NCBI RefSeq assembly: GCF_014649955.1
Contig: NZ_BMUA01000031.1
Span: 1-64,000 of the forward strand
Length of the DNA stretch: 64,000 bases
Direction of reading: 5' to 3'
Origin: Streptomyces violascens
GTDB taxonomy: Bacteria > Actinomycetota > Actinomycetes > Streptomycetales > Streptomycetaceae
A model generated the notes under the pieces. The model worked only from the letters and a program-made list of their open reading frames with translations, was not told the origin of the DNA and made no database searches. Each line of letters begins with the position of its first letter. The first letter of the stretch is position 1. Position numbers and translations under genes: made by a program. This document shows positions 25,006 through 32,851 of this stretch, piece by piece.

Positions 25006-26307
25006 TCAGCGCTCGACGGTCGCCGTGACCGGCTCGACTTCCAGGCGGTAACGGGCGATTGCCTCGCGGATGGCGCGGTGGACCGCCGCCTGGCTGCCGC
25101 CGCGGAACAGGAAGCGGCCGCCCGCGTGGTCGTAGCCGCCCTCGCCGTCGAAGACGTGCCCAGGGGCGGGCAGCGCCTCGGCGTAGACCTCGGGCACCAC
25201 GCCGGACAGCGATACGCGGTCCACGAGCCGGGCGGGCCAGGGCCTCGGCTCCGGGAAGACCAGCCACCCGCCGCTCGCCTCCACACCCTCCAACTCGCCC
25301 TCGTCACTGAGCGGTTCGAGGCCGAGGGTGGTGCGGAAGGCCTCGCCGAACAGGTCGATGCCGTACAGGTCGCGGTGGAGGAACGGCACCCCGGCCCCGC
25401 CCGGCCGCAGGCCGACCTCCAGGAACACCGGCTCCCCCGCCGGGGTGACGATCAGCTCCAGGTGGAAGGGTCCGTCCCACAGCTCCAGGGCGTCCAGGCA
25501 GTCATGGGCGAACCCGGCGAGCTCGGTGCGCAGCGGCCCCGGGTCGAGCAGCACCGAGCCGAGCGGGGTGCCGCGCGCGAAGTCCAAGCAGGTGTTGACG
25601 TACTCCGAGACCGTCACGAAGTGGTACCGGCCGCCCAGGCGGATGCCGTCGACATGGTGGATGCGCCCCTCGACGTACTCCTCCGCCTCGTACTCCTCGC
25701 CCACGAGTTCCGTGAGCGCCCCGGTGAGTTCGGACTCGGTGCGGATCAGCCGCACCCCGCGCGAGGCGGCGCCGTCGCGGGGCTTGAGGACCAGCGGCAG
25801 GCCGAGCTGCGCGACGAGCTGCGGCGCGGTGGTGTCCGCGCCGACCTCCAGATGGCGCGGGACGCGTACGCCCGCGAGGTCGACCCACTTCTTCATGACG
25901 GTCTTGTCGCGGAAGCGCCGGACGTAGTCCGTGTTCCAGCCGGGCACGTCCAGGGCCGCGCGCAGCCGGGCCGCGGTGAGCAGGTCGAATTCGGACACCC
26001 CGACGATCCCCGCGACCGGGCCGTGTTCCTCGGCGATGCGGCGGGCCGGGCCGAGCAGCGTGTCGTAGTCGAGGTCCGGCACCACCACGGTCGCGACCGC
26101 CGAGTCCTGTGCGAGCGGGGCGAGCCCGTCCTCGGTGGTGAGGTGGGCCAGGCGGTGGGTGCCGTCGGGAACGAAGCGGTGGTACTCGCCGAATTCGTCG
26201 TCGAAGCGGTTGATGACCAGAATCAGCGGGAGGGAATCGGCCGGGGTGGAATCGGTTGCGGCGGGATCGGTTTCGGCAGAATCGGTTGCGGCGGCCGTGC
26301 TAGTCAA
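25006..26307 (-). CDS. ATP-grasp ligase
   Basis: This 433-residue ATP-grasp enzyme likely joins a carboxylate to an amine through an acyl phosphate. Seen: N-terminal NRFDDEFGEYHRFV, the central lysine strands LVLKPRDGAASRGV and AEEYVEGRIHHVDG, and metal-binding GPFHLELIVTPAGEPVFLEVGLRPGG (Glu-x-Gly-x-Arg). The start is TTG 26307 with GGAGTGAGC upstream, overlapping the stop of the second ATP-grasp gene by eight bases. The first 25 residues are Thr/Ala/Asp-rich. Two different ATP-grasp enzymes in one operon suggest two successive amide bonds or a ligase plus an activating enzyme. Confidence 0.88.
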   Translation of the reverse strand: MTSTAAATDSAETDPAATDSTPADSLPLILVINRFDDEFGEYHRFVPDGTHRLAHLTTEDGLAPLAQDSAVATVVVPDLDYDTLLGPARRIAEEHGPVAGIVGVSEFDLLTAARLRAALDVPGWNTDYVRRFRDKTVMKKWVDLAGVRVPRHLEVGADTTAPQLVAQLGLPLVLKPRDGAASRGVRLIRTESELTGALTELVGEEYEAEEYVEGRIHHVDGIRLGGRYHFVTVSEYVNTCLDFARGTPLGSVLLDPGPLRTELAGFAHDCLDALELWDGPFHLELIVTPAGEPVFLEVGLRPGGAGVPFLHRDLYGIDLFGEAFRTTLGLEPLSDEGELEGVEASGGWLVFPEPRPWPARLVDRVSLSGVVPEVYAEALPAPGHVFDGEGGYDHAGGRFLFRGGSQAAVHRAIREAIARYRLEVEPVTATVER

Positions 26308-27556
26308 AGCTCACTCCAAGGTCGATCAGGTGTCCGAGCTCCAGGGCGTCGGCATACGAGTCCGCGGTGTACAGGGCGTGGCCGATCCGGCAGCGGAAGT
26401 CGTGGTCCGGCGGTATCTCGTCGCCCGGGCGCAGATACAGCTCGGCGTCGAGCACGTCGGGCCGGGCACGCAGCGCGTCCAGGCCGCGCGTGGTCCGGTA
26501 ACGGGTGCGCCCGGGCGCGGTGAAGAAGCGGATCGCGGCGTGTTTGGCGCGCGGCGCGCCCAGAGGCACGTCCCGCGGATCGAGGCCCACATGGGCGGCC
26601 ACGGCCAGGTGTGGCAGGGACACACCGGTGGCGATCTCGACGAGCTCGGGAATGTGGTCGCCGCCCATACGCGCACCGAGCTCAATGAGCACGGGCCCGT
26701 CGGCGAGCAGGCGCAGTTCGCAGTGGAAGGGGCCGACGGTGACGCCGAGGGCGGCCACGACGTCGGTGACGTAGGACTCGACGGTACGCCGCTGGGTCCC
26801 GGTCAGCTCGGCCTGGACGATGTGGCCCAGCTCCACGAAGTACGGCTCGGGGCCCAGGAGTTTGCTGGTGACGGCGACGATGGTGATCTGCCCGGCGGCC
26901 GACACGCACCCCTCGACGGACACCTCGGGCCCGTCCAGGTACTCCTCGACGAGGACCCGGCCGTCCAGGCGTCGCCCCAGGTCGAGGCGCTGGTCGTCGG
27001 CCAGGATGCGGTAGGCGGCGCGGAGTTCGGCGAGGTTGTCGGCGCGGCTCACATGAATGCTGCCGGCCGAGTCGGCTGGCTTCAGTACGCACGGGAAGCC
27101 CACGTGCCCGGCCGCCGCCTCGAGCTCGGCGGGCGATGCCGCCGGGGCGTGGCGCGGTGCGCGCAGCCCGGCGGCATCGATGCGCCGGCGCATCGAGGTC
27201 TTGTCACGGACCTGATCGACCGACTCCTCCGCGAGGCCCGCGAGCCCCAGGCCGGCCGCGATCCGGGCGACCACGGGTACGTAGAACTCGAAGCCCGGCA
27301 GGACACCGGCGAGCCCGCCCTCGGCGTGCAGCCGGGTCGCCGCCCGCAGCAGGGCGCCCTCGTCATTGGTGTCGACGGTCACGAGGGTGTCGATGTCCCC
27401 GCGCACCCGGTCGGGGAGCCGGCGGTCGGCGTCGTCGTACGAGGCGACCACCGTCTCCAGACCGAGGTCATGGGCGGCGCGCAGCAGCGCCGCCCCCGAG
27501 GACATCGGCTCGACGACCAGCACCCGGCCGCCGTGCGCGTCGCGGAGGTCGGTCAT
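26300..27556 (-). CDS. ATP-grasp ligase (BacD/carbamoyl-phosphate-synthase-like)
   Basis: The 418-residue protein has an N-terminal Rossmann-like domain (VLVVEPMSSGAALLRAAHDLG), the ATP-grasp fold with CVLKPADSAGSIHV and VLVEEYLDGPEVSVEG, and the metal-binding strand GPFHCELRLLADGPVLIELGARMGGDHIPELV. It resembles L-amino-acid dipeptide ligases such as BacD more than its neighbour does. The gene starts at ATG 27556, one base after the oxidase stop. Members of this group build dipeptide antibiotics and modified amino acids. Substrates are unknown. Confidence 0.9.
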   Translation of the reverse strand: MTDLRDAHGGRVLVVEPMSSGAALLRAAHDLGLETVVASYDDADRRLPDRVRGDIDTLVTVDTNDEGALLRAATRLHAEGGLAGVLPGFEFYVPVVARIAAGLGLAGLAEESVDQVRDKTSMRRRIDAAGLRAPRHAPAASPAELEAAAGHVGFPCVLKPADSAGSIHVSRADNLAELRAAYRILADDQRLDLGRRLDGRVLVEEYLDGPEVSVEGCVSAAGQITIVAVTSKLLGPEPYFVELGHIVQAELTGTQRRTVESYVTDVVAALGVTVGPFHCELRLLADGPVLIELGARMGGDHIPELVEIATGVSLPHLAVAAHVGLDPRDVPLGAPRAKHAAIRFFTAPGRTRYRTTRGLDALRARPDVLDAELYLRPGDEIPPDHDFRCRIGHALYTADSYADALELGHLIDLGVSFD

Positions 27557-27557
27557 G

Positions 27558-28259
27558 TCAGCTGCCGACCAGTGCTGCCTCGCGGGCCCCGACCGTGGAC
27601 TCGTACAGCTCGGCGAAGTAGTCGCCGATGAGGTCGATGAAGACCGTGAGGTAGACCTCGGCCTGCTCGGGGCTGCTGAACTTCTCGACGGCGCGGGCGA
27701 CCGTGCGGAACATCAGCTCGTCGTGGTCGTGGGACTCGTCGAACGCGATGTGGGCGCGGGTGCCGTGGACGTACTCCTTTCCGAACGCGGTGGCCGCCTT
27801 CTCGGTGATGACCGGGTTGTAGCGGTCCGAGTACCACTCCACGAACCAGTCCCAGATCGTGGTGGGCGCCGGGCCCGACCGGTCGGCCTCGAGACGCAGG
27901 TAGCCCATGAGCTTGGCGGTGGAGGGGAAGACCGGGGTCGCGTTCAGCTCCTCGATGGTGAGCCCGAACTTCTCCAGATCGCGGGTGAACATGTTCTCGT
28001 GGCCGAATTCCTCGGCGAGGTATTTCGCGAGCTTCGCGGCGAGGGAGTCGTCCTGCGAGCCGACCTTGTAGAGGGCGTAGCTGTCGACCTCGTTGTTGAG
28101 CCTGATCCGCAGCACCGTCTCGGTGATGTGACGGATGTAGTAGTCGCGGTCTATCCATTCGCCCTTGTGCAGTTCACGCAGCTTGGGAACACGCTGGAAC
28201 TGCTTCTCGAGGAGTTCCTCGGCAAGTCCTTCAAGGCGCGCCCGATCGAGCTTTGACAC
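27558..28259 (-). CDS. Haem-oxygenase-like (HDO, probable non-haem diiron) oxidase
   Basis: The 233-residue all-helical protein belongs to the iron-containing redox / TENA-THI-4-like superfamily that includes UndA, BesC, SznF and BelK-type N-oxygenases. Candidate metal ligands are E84 and H87 in EEFGHENMF and the His/Asp/Glu cluster in FDESHDHDELMF (about 173-184), with further acidic residues in WDWFVEWYSDRYN. GTG 28259 is chosen; the frame is open to 28370, but those residues look non-coding. It is the first gene of the operon, so it may be the entry enzyme acting on an amino acid. Desaturation, C-C cleavage and N-oxygenation are all known in this family. Confidence 0.85.
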   Translation of the reverse strand: MSKLDRARLEGLAEELLEKQFQRVPKLRELHKGEWIDRDYYIRHITETVLRIRLNNEVDSYALYKVGSQDDSLAAKLAKYLAEEFGHENMFTRDLEKFGLTIEELNATPVFPSTAKLMGYLRLEADRSGPAPTTIWDWFVEWYSDRYNPVITEKAATAFGKEYVHGTRAHIAFDESHDHDELMFRTVARAVEKFSSPEQAEVYLTVFIDLIGDYFAELYESTVGAREAALVGS

Positions 28260-28398
28260 GGTGAATCCACAGCCCTTCTTCGACGATGTTTTCGCTAGAA
28301 GTTGCCATGACCGCCGGGGAATTCTTATTTCCGCACGGCATGCCAAAGGAGGAAGGCTGTCGACGCACACAGATGTGCCACCATCCCCCGTTCAACGC

Positions 28399-28655
28399 CA
28401 CAGGATCTTGACTGCCCATGTCCAGGGCCGATCGCTGCAACAGCTCGAAGCTACCCAGCACGCAAGAGGTGAGTCAAGGCCATTCTTGACCAGTACAAGC
28501 CGTGGATCTTGACTCGCAAAACGGACCCCGCAGCTCCGAAACACAGGATTCACATTCCGTAAGTACACAGGTCAGCGAGGTGTACACCGCCGGATTGCGA
28601 ATCTGGCATGTCGCGTTCATTAAGCCTGCACAGGATCTATTGACAGGCAGTCCTG
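28399..28655. repeat. Repeated GGATCTTGACT-type elements in the 465-base operon/peptide intergenic region
   Basis: GGATCTTGACT occurs at 28403-28413 and 28504-28514. A related inverted copy GAGTCAAGGCC lies at 28471-28481, TTCTTGACC at 28483-28491 and GGATCTATTGACA at 28633-28645. The longer context CACAGGATCT precedes both the first and last copy. GTACAC and GTGTAC arms at 28563-28568 and 28580-28585 form an 11-base-spaced inverted repeat. These could be operators for the nearby XRE-TPR regulator. Confidence 0.45.
28448..28477 (-). promoter_or_regulatory. Candidate promoter of the oxidase/ATP-grasp operon
   Basis: On the minus strand TTGACT (28472-28477) and TAGCTT (28448-28453) are 18 bases apart, about 190 bases before the oxidase start. 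The -35 lies inside one copy of the repeated TTGACT element of this region. Confidence 0.45.
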
Positions 28656-28724
28656 ACTAAGCAATCCTCGCCCTGCCGTCGTTGGAATGCGGCGTGCGCT
28701 CACCGGGGGAAAGGTAAAACAACA

Positions 28725-28847
28725 ATGAAAAGGATCACCGTGCTCGCCGCCGCCGTGGCCGCCCTGATCGGGTTCGCCGTCGCGCTGCCGACCACCGATA
28801 GCGGGCCCGGACCGTGCTGTGCGCTGTCCGGAAGGAACGCGGTGTAG
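28725..28847 (+). CDS. Small secreted peptide, 40 residues (possible signal peptide precursor)
   Basis: ATG 28725, preceded by GGGGGAAAGG at about 10 bases, opens a 40-residue frame. It starts MKRITVLAAAVAALIGFAVA, a basic N-terminus and hydrophobic core typical of Sec signals. The remainder, ALPTTDSGPGPCCALSGRNA plus one valine, is small, Gly/Pro-rich and has two adjacent cysteines. The gene is divergent from the oxidase operon and converges on the XRE-TPR regulator with only 14 bases between stops. This resembles pheromone precursor/receptor pairs. No homology is claimed. Confidence 0.55.
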   Translation: MKRITVLAAAVAALIGFAVALPTTDSGPGPCCALSGRNAV

Positions 28848-28861
28848 TCAGTCCGGCGTAT

Positions 28862-30193
28862 TCAGCCGGCGGTCTGCCGCCGATTCGGCAAGGGCAGCGG
28901 TGCCTTCACACCAGCACAGTCGACCGCCTTGCGGAATGCCTCGAAAACGGATTCCGCCGGACCGTGTCCGATACTCAGTTCGGCGATTTCACGCCAGGCC
29001 TGCGCGGCTTCGAGGAGCGCTCCGAGCGCTTGCAGTTCCTCGGCGGCGGTGCGGCATTCGACGAGGCCGTCCGCGGCCTTCCCGTCGGCAACAAGGGCGA
29101 GCCCGAGCACCCAGCGGGCCCGGCCGTGCTCGACAGAACGCCGGGCCGAGAGCCGCCCCATGGCTCGTCCGGCCACCTCGGCGGCCTCGGCGGGCCGGCC
29201 CGAGAGCAGCTGGAGGCGGGCGATCTCGGTCTCGCAGGAGGCGAGGTCGCCCGCGTTCGCCGTCCGCGTGAACACCGCGTATGCCTCGTCCAGCTGGTGC
29301 CCGGCCCGGGCGAGGTCGACCGGCTCTGCGCGCAGCAGCAGCCAGGCCAGCGTCATGCGCAGCCTGGCCAGATTGCGCTCGGTGTCCTCCCCCGCCATCA
29401 GGGCGAGCGCCTTCTCCACGAGTCCGAGGGCGAGGACGACATCGCCGCGGGCCTCGGCGACCAGACCCGCGTTCCAGTAGGCCGAACCGCGCGCCCGCGC
29501 CGAGCCGTTGCGCTCCGCGCGCTCGACCACCCGCGTGGCCAGGCGCTGCGCAGTCACCAGATCGCCCCGGCCCCAGTAGCTCGCGACCAGCGTCGAGGCC
29601 AGCCGGATCTCGTCGTCCGAGCCTTCGAGACCGAGGCCCCGGACCTCTTCCAGGGCCTGCTCGCCCAGATCGATACTGCGCCCGAAATCGCCCGCCTCGC
29701 TCAGGAGCCGGCAGCGGCGCATGAGCAGCGGCAGCAGGCCGACCGGCACCGCCTCACCCCGGCGCGCCGCACCGATGAGCCGCTCCAGACCGTCGAGGGC
29801 CGAGTCGAGCTCGCCGAGCGCCTCATGGGCGCGTACGAGCGCCCAGAGCGCCTCGGTCCGCAGCTCCGCGTCGGCGTCCCGGGCCAGCTCGACGAGCCGC
29901 TCCCGGGCGTCCGCCGCCCGCCCGTCGGCGAGCTCGAGCTCGGCGAATCTCAGCCGTAGCCGGCGCTCGCTCAGCTCGCCCCGGTCCCGCCCGGTCAGCA
30001 GATAGTCGACGGTGGTGCCGAGCCGCTCGGCGAGCAGCTCGACGACCTTGGGTTCGGGGGAGCGCCGGTCGGACTCGATGAGGGACACGTAGCTGGCGGA
30101 GACGGCGGCACCCGCGAGATCGGCCTGGCTCAGCCCGCGCGCGGCCCGCAGCGCGCGCAGCCGCTGTCCGAGCGTGGTCGCGGGCGTGCTCAC
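28862..30193 (-). CDS. XRE-family HTH regulator with TPR-like repeats
   Basis: The 443-residue protein has an N-terminal XRE HTH (about 8-65: LGQRLRALRAARGLSQADLAG, SYVSLIESDRRSPEPKVVELLA). About 370 residues of Ala/Leu/Arg-rich helical repeats of roughly 35-40 residues follow, consistent with a TPR superhelix. The layout is that of RRNPP-type cytoplasmic peptide receptors and also of general actinobacterial XRE-TPR regulators. GTG 30193 has AAGGAG upstream; an earlier start at 30223 is less likely. It faces the small peptide gene and flanks the biosynthetic operon, so it is the likely local regulator. Confidence 0.85.
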   Translation of the reverse strand: MSTPATTLGQRLRALRAARGLSQADLAGAAVSASYVSLIESDRRSPEPKVVELLAERLGTTVDYLLTGRDRGELSERRLRLRFAELELADGRAADARERLVELARDADAELRTEALWALVRAHEALGELDSALDGLERLIGAARRGEAVPVGLLPLLMRRCRLLSEAGDFGRSIDLGEQALEEVRGLGLEGSDDEIRLASTLVASYWGRGDLVTAQRLATRVVERAERNGSARARGSAYWNAGLVAEARGDVVLALGLVEKALALMAGEDTERNLARLRMTLAWLLLRAEPVDLARAGHQLDEAYAVFTRTANAGDLASCETEIARLQLLSGRPAEAAEVAGRAMGRLSARRSVEHGRARWVLGLALVADGKAADGLVECRTAAEELQALGALLEAAQAWREIAELSIGHGPAESVFEAFRKAVDCAGVKAPLPLPNRRQTAG

Positions 30194-30312
30194 GGGGTCT
30201 CCTTCACCGGTCGCGGGGCGCACAGGGGGACGGAACGAGCCATGCTATCCAGCCGCTCCGGCAGCCGGTTCCCACGCCCGCCGGCCGGCCGCCCACAGAG
30301 CCGGAGCAACCG

Positions 30313-30537
30313 TCAGGCCCGCTGCTTTCCGGCCCGCACCAGGCACCAGGCGCCGCCGCCGATGAACACGAACGTCACCGAGCGGACCACCAGGCTCCCC
30401 ATCGGGCCGAGATCCTCGGGCAGCTGCCCGAAGCCCCCGGTCTGAATGATCCAGATCAGCACACCGCCCAGAACGATCAAGGCGACGCCGCCGACGCCCC
30501 AGGCGGCCCGGCCGGCCGCACTCCGCTCGCTTCCCAT
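30313..30537 (-). CDS. Small membrane protein, 74 residues
   Basis: ATG 30537 opens a frame with two predicted membrane helices (about 12-30, AAWGVGGVALIVLGGVLIWII, and about 46-66, LVVRSVTFVFIGGGAWCLV) and a basic tail. GAGTTGAGG precedes the start. The frame could begin further upstream, but those residues would run toward tRNA-Ala. Function unknown. It looks like a conserved Streptomyces small membrane protein and marks the right edge of the accessory block. Confidence 0.65.
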   Translation of the reverse strand: MGSERSAAGRAAWGVGGVALIVLGGVLIWIIQTGGFGQLPEDLGPMGSLVVRSVTFVFIGGGAWCLVRAGKQRA

Positions 30538-30634
30538 CCTCAACTCGCCTTCGTCGCGTAGGGGGTTCGGCGTCCGACGCCACGCCACCGCCAGGCTACG
30601 TCTCTCCTCGGCATCCAAGATCATCCCGGGCACG

Positions 30635-30674
30635 AAAAAGGCCCCCTGCCCGCGTTTCCGCAGGTCAGGGAGCC
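30635..30674 (-). terminator. Rho-independent terminator of tRNA-Ala
   Basis: On the minus strand a hairpin with outer arms GGCTCCCTG and CAGGGGGCC and an inner stem closed by GAAA is followed by TTTTT (30635-30639). It lies 10 bases past the tRNA. A T-run is uncommon for this genus. Confidence 0.9.
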
Positions 30675-30683
30675 TCTGAGATG

Positions 30684-30756
30684 TGGAGCCTAGGAGATTC
30701 GAACTCCTGACATCTGCCTTGCAAAGGCAGCGCTCTACCAACTGAGCTAAGGCCCC
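30684..30756 (-). tRNA. tRNA-Ala (anticodon TGC)
   Basis: On the minus strand 73 bases form a complete cloverleaf. The acceptor stem GGGGCCU/AGGCUCC includes the G3:U70 alanine identity pair. The anticodon stem CUGCC/GGCAG encloses UUUGCAA with anticodon UGC; the T loop is GUUCGAAUC. CCA is not encoded. Confidence 0.97.
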
Positions 30757-30908
30757 GGACGAGGTGTTGCGGGACCAGAGTACCGGGTGGAACCGGGGAT
30801 CTCGCAAAAGGATTGGGACTCCCGGTGAACGACCACTCTCCGTAAGATGCTCGTCGAGGTTCGCACCCGTGAAGCGGCCTCAATGGGGAAGCGATGGGGA
30901 GACGCGCA

Positions 30909-31457
30909 ATGGACACAGCACAGCAGGAAGCGACCGCCAGAGCCAGGGAGCTTCAGCGGAGCTGGTACGGGGAGCCACTGGGGGCGCTCTTCCGACGGCT
31001 GATAGACGATCTCGGGCTCAATCAGGCCCGGCTCGCCGCTGTTCTGGGGCTCTCGGCGCCCATGCTGTCGCAGCTGATGAGCGGGCAGCGGGCCAAGATC
31101 GGCAATCCGGCCGTGGTGCAGCGCGTCCAGGCACTCCAGGACCTGGCCGGGCAGGTCGCCGACGGCAGCGTGAGCGCCGTGGAGGCCACCGACCGGATGG
31201 AAGAGATCAAGAAGTCCCAGGGAGGCTCGGTGCTGACCAACACCGGCCAGACCACATCCAGTTCGGGCGCCCCGACGGTACGTCGCGTGGTGCGCGAGAT
31301 CCAGTCGCTGCTGCGTTCCGTGGCGGCCGCGGGCGACATCATCGACGCCGCCGACACCCTCGCCCCGGCCCACCCCGAGCTGGCAGAGTTCCTCCGGGTG
31401 TACGGCGCGGGGCGCACCGCCGAGGCGGTCTCGCACTACGAGTCGCACCAGAGCTGA
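30909..31457 (+). CDS. HTH DNA-binding protein
   Basis: The 182-residue protein has a helix-turn-helix near its start (about 35-75, LNQARLAAVLGLSAPMLSQLMSGQRAKIGNP), a short coiled region with EATDRMEEIKKSQGG, a Ser/Thr linker, and a C-terminal helical region. It is a conserved Streptomyces DNA-binding protein of unknown target. ATG 30909 has GGGGAG upstream; ATG 30894 is possible. It precedes a Ser/Thr kinase by 30 bases on the same strand, so it may be a substrate of that kinase. Confidence 0.85.
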   Translation: MDTAQQEATARARELQRSWYGEPLGALFRRLIDDLGLNQARLAAVLGLSAPMLSQLMSGQRAKIGNPAVVQRVQALQDLAGQVADGSVSAVEATDRMEEIKKSQGGSVLTNTGQTTSSSGAPTVRRVVREIQSLLRSVAAAGDIIDAADTLAPAHPELAEFLRVYGAGRTAEAVSHYESHQS

Positions 31458-31487
31458 CAACGGTCGGATCGATCCTGGGGGCATCGG

Positions 31488-32843
31488 GTGGGCGAGGTCT
31501 TCGCCGGTCGGTACGAGCTGGTCGACCCGGTCGGACGGGGCGGGGCGGGAGCCGTCTGGCGCGCCTGGGACCGGCGCCGGCGCCGCTATGTGGCGGCGAA
31601 GGTGCTCCAGCAGAGCGATGCCCACACCCTGCTGCGGTTCGTCCGTGAGCAGGCCCTCAGGATCGACCATCCGCATGTGCTCGCACCGGCCAGCTGGGCT
31701 GCCGACGACGACCAGGTCCTGTTCACCATGGACCTGGTGAGCGGCGGCTCGCTGGCCCATCTGATCGGCGACTACGGGCCGTTGCCGCCCCGGTTCGTGT
31801 GCACCCTGCTCGACCAGCTCCTCGCCGGCCTCGCCGCGGTCCACGCGGAGGGTGTCGTGCACCGCGACATCAAACCGGCCAACATCCTTCTGGAGGCCAC
31901 CGGAAGCGGACGCCCGCATCTGCGGCTGTCCGACTTCGGCATCTCGATGCGCAAGGACGAGCCCCGCCTCACGGAGACCAACTACGTGGTGGGGACGCCG
32001 GGTTACTTCGCGCCCGAGCAGATGATGGGCGCCGAACCCGACTTCCCGGCCGACCTGTTCGCCGTCGGCCTGGTCGCGCTCTACCTGCTGGAGGGCAGCA
32101 AGCCGGACGCGCGGGCCCTGGTCCAGTACTTCGCCGCCCACGGCACTCCCGGCGCCCCTCAGGGCATCCCCGAGCCCCTCTGGCAGGTCCTGGCGGGACT
32201 GCTCCAGCCGGACCCGCAGAACCGGTTCCGCACGGCCACGGGGGCGCGCAAGGCGCTGGCCTCGGCCGTGGACCTGCTGCCCGAGCAGGACCCGGACGAG
32301 GAACCCGTCGAAGTCTTCGACCAGATCGGCCCCCTGCCCCCCGGCTTCGCCGAACAGGGCCCCGAGAACCCGGCCCGGCCCCCATCCCCGGAAACGTCCG
32401 CCTCCTTAAGGAGGGAGGGCGTACAGCAACAGGACGTACGGCAGTCGGACGCGCACGGGGGCACCCAGCAGGGCGGACCCCAACAGACCGGGCAGTCGCA
32501 GGAGTTCACGCCCGGCCCCCCGGCATCCGGCCAGGCACCCCCGCTCCCCGCCCCCGCCACCGTCCCCCCGCTCCCGCAGCAGCCCCCCACCCCTCCCACT
32601 GCCGCCCCCGCGTACGTCCTTCCTTCGCAGTACGAGCAGACGCCGCCCACACCCGCGACGACGCCGTACACGGCGCCGTACCCCAATGCGGCCGTACCGC
32701 CCCAAGTTCCCCTCCGGGGAACCTCTTTCGTGGCCTCCGCTCCCCGGCCGCGGCCCGGGCCGCCCGCCAAGGTCGCGGTGCCGGTGCTCCTGGTGGCGCT
32801 GGTGTGTTTCGCGGTCGGGTTCTGGGCCCTGACGCAGACCTGA
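31488..32843 (+). CDS. Ser/Thr protein kinase without PASTA domains
   Basis: The 451-residue kinase has a catalytic domain (about 5-270) with GRGGAGAVW, VAAKVL, HRDIKPANILL, DFGISM and GTPGYFAPEQ. A long Pro/Gln/Thr-rich linker (about 280-415) and one C-terminal membrane helix (about 425-447, VAVPVLLVALVCFAVGFWAL) ending almost at the stop follow. It therefore has no extracellular sensor and differs from PknB. Start GTG 31488. It is likely in an operon with the HTH gene. The next gene is convergent, with eight bases between stops. Confidence 0.92.
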   Translation: MGEVFAGRYELVDPVGRGGAGAVWRAWDRRRRRYVAAKVLQQSDAHTLLRFVREQALRIDHPHVLAPASWAADDDQVLFTMDLVSGGSLAHLIGDYGPLPPRFVCTLLDQLLAGLAAVHAEGVVHRDIKPANILLEATGSGRPHLRLSDFGISMRKDEPRLTETNYVVGTPGYFAPEQMMGAEPDFPADLFAVGLVALYLLEGSKPDARALVQYFAAHGTPGAPQGIPEPLWQVLAGLLQPDPQNRFRTATGARKALASAVDLLPEQDPDEEPVEVFDQIGPLPPGFAEQGPENPARPPSPETSASLRREGVQQQDVRQSDAHGGTQQGGPQQTGQSQEFTPGPPASGQAPPLPAPATVPPLPQQPPTPPTAAPAYVLPSQYEQTPPTPATTPYTAPYPNAAVPPQVPLRGTSFVASAPRPRPGPPAKVAVPVLLVALVCFAVGFWALTQT

Positions 32844-32851
32844 GGGGCCCG

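Noticed and set aside
27558..28259. Thiaminase TenA or true haem oxygenase
   Set aside because: Length and fold class fit the superfamily, but the EEFGH and HDHDE motifs and the ATP-grasp/flavin-enzyme context fit a non-haem oxidase better.
28814..29959. A 381-residue plus-strand frame opposite the XRE-TPR regulator
   Set aside because: No ribosome-binding site and no domain; the minus-strand regulator has a clear HTH.
20964..30756. Integrative element with tRNA-Ala as attachment site
   Set aside because: I see no integrase gene and no duplicated tRNA-Ala 3' end at the other edge of the accessory block.
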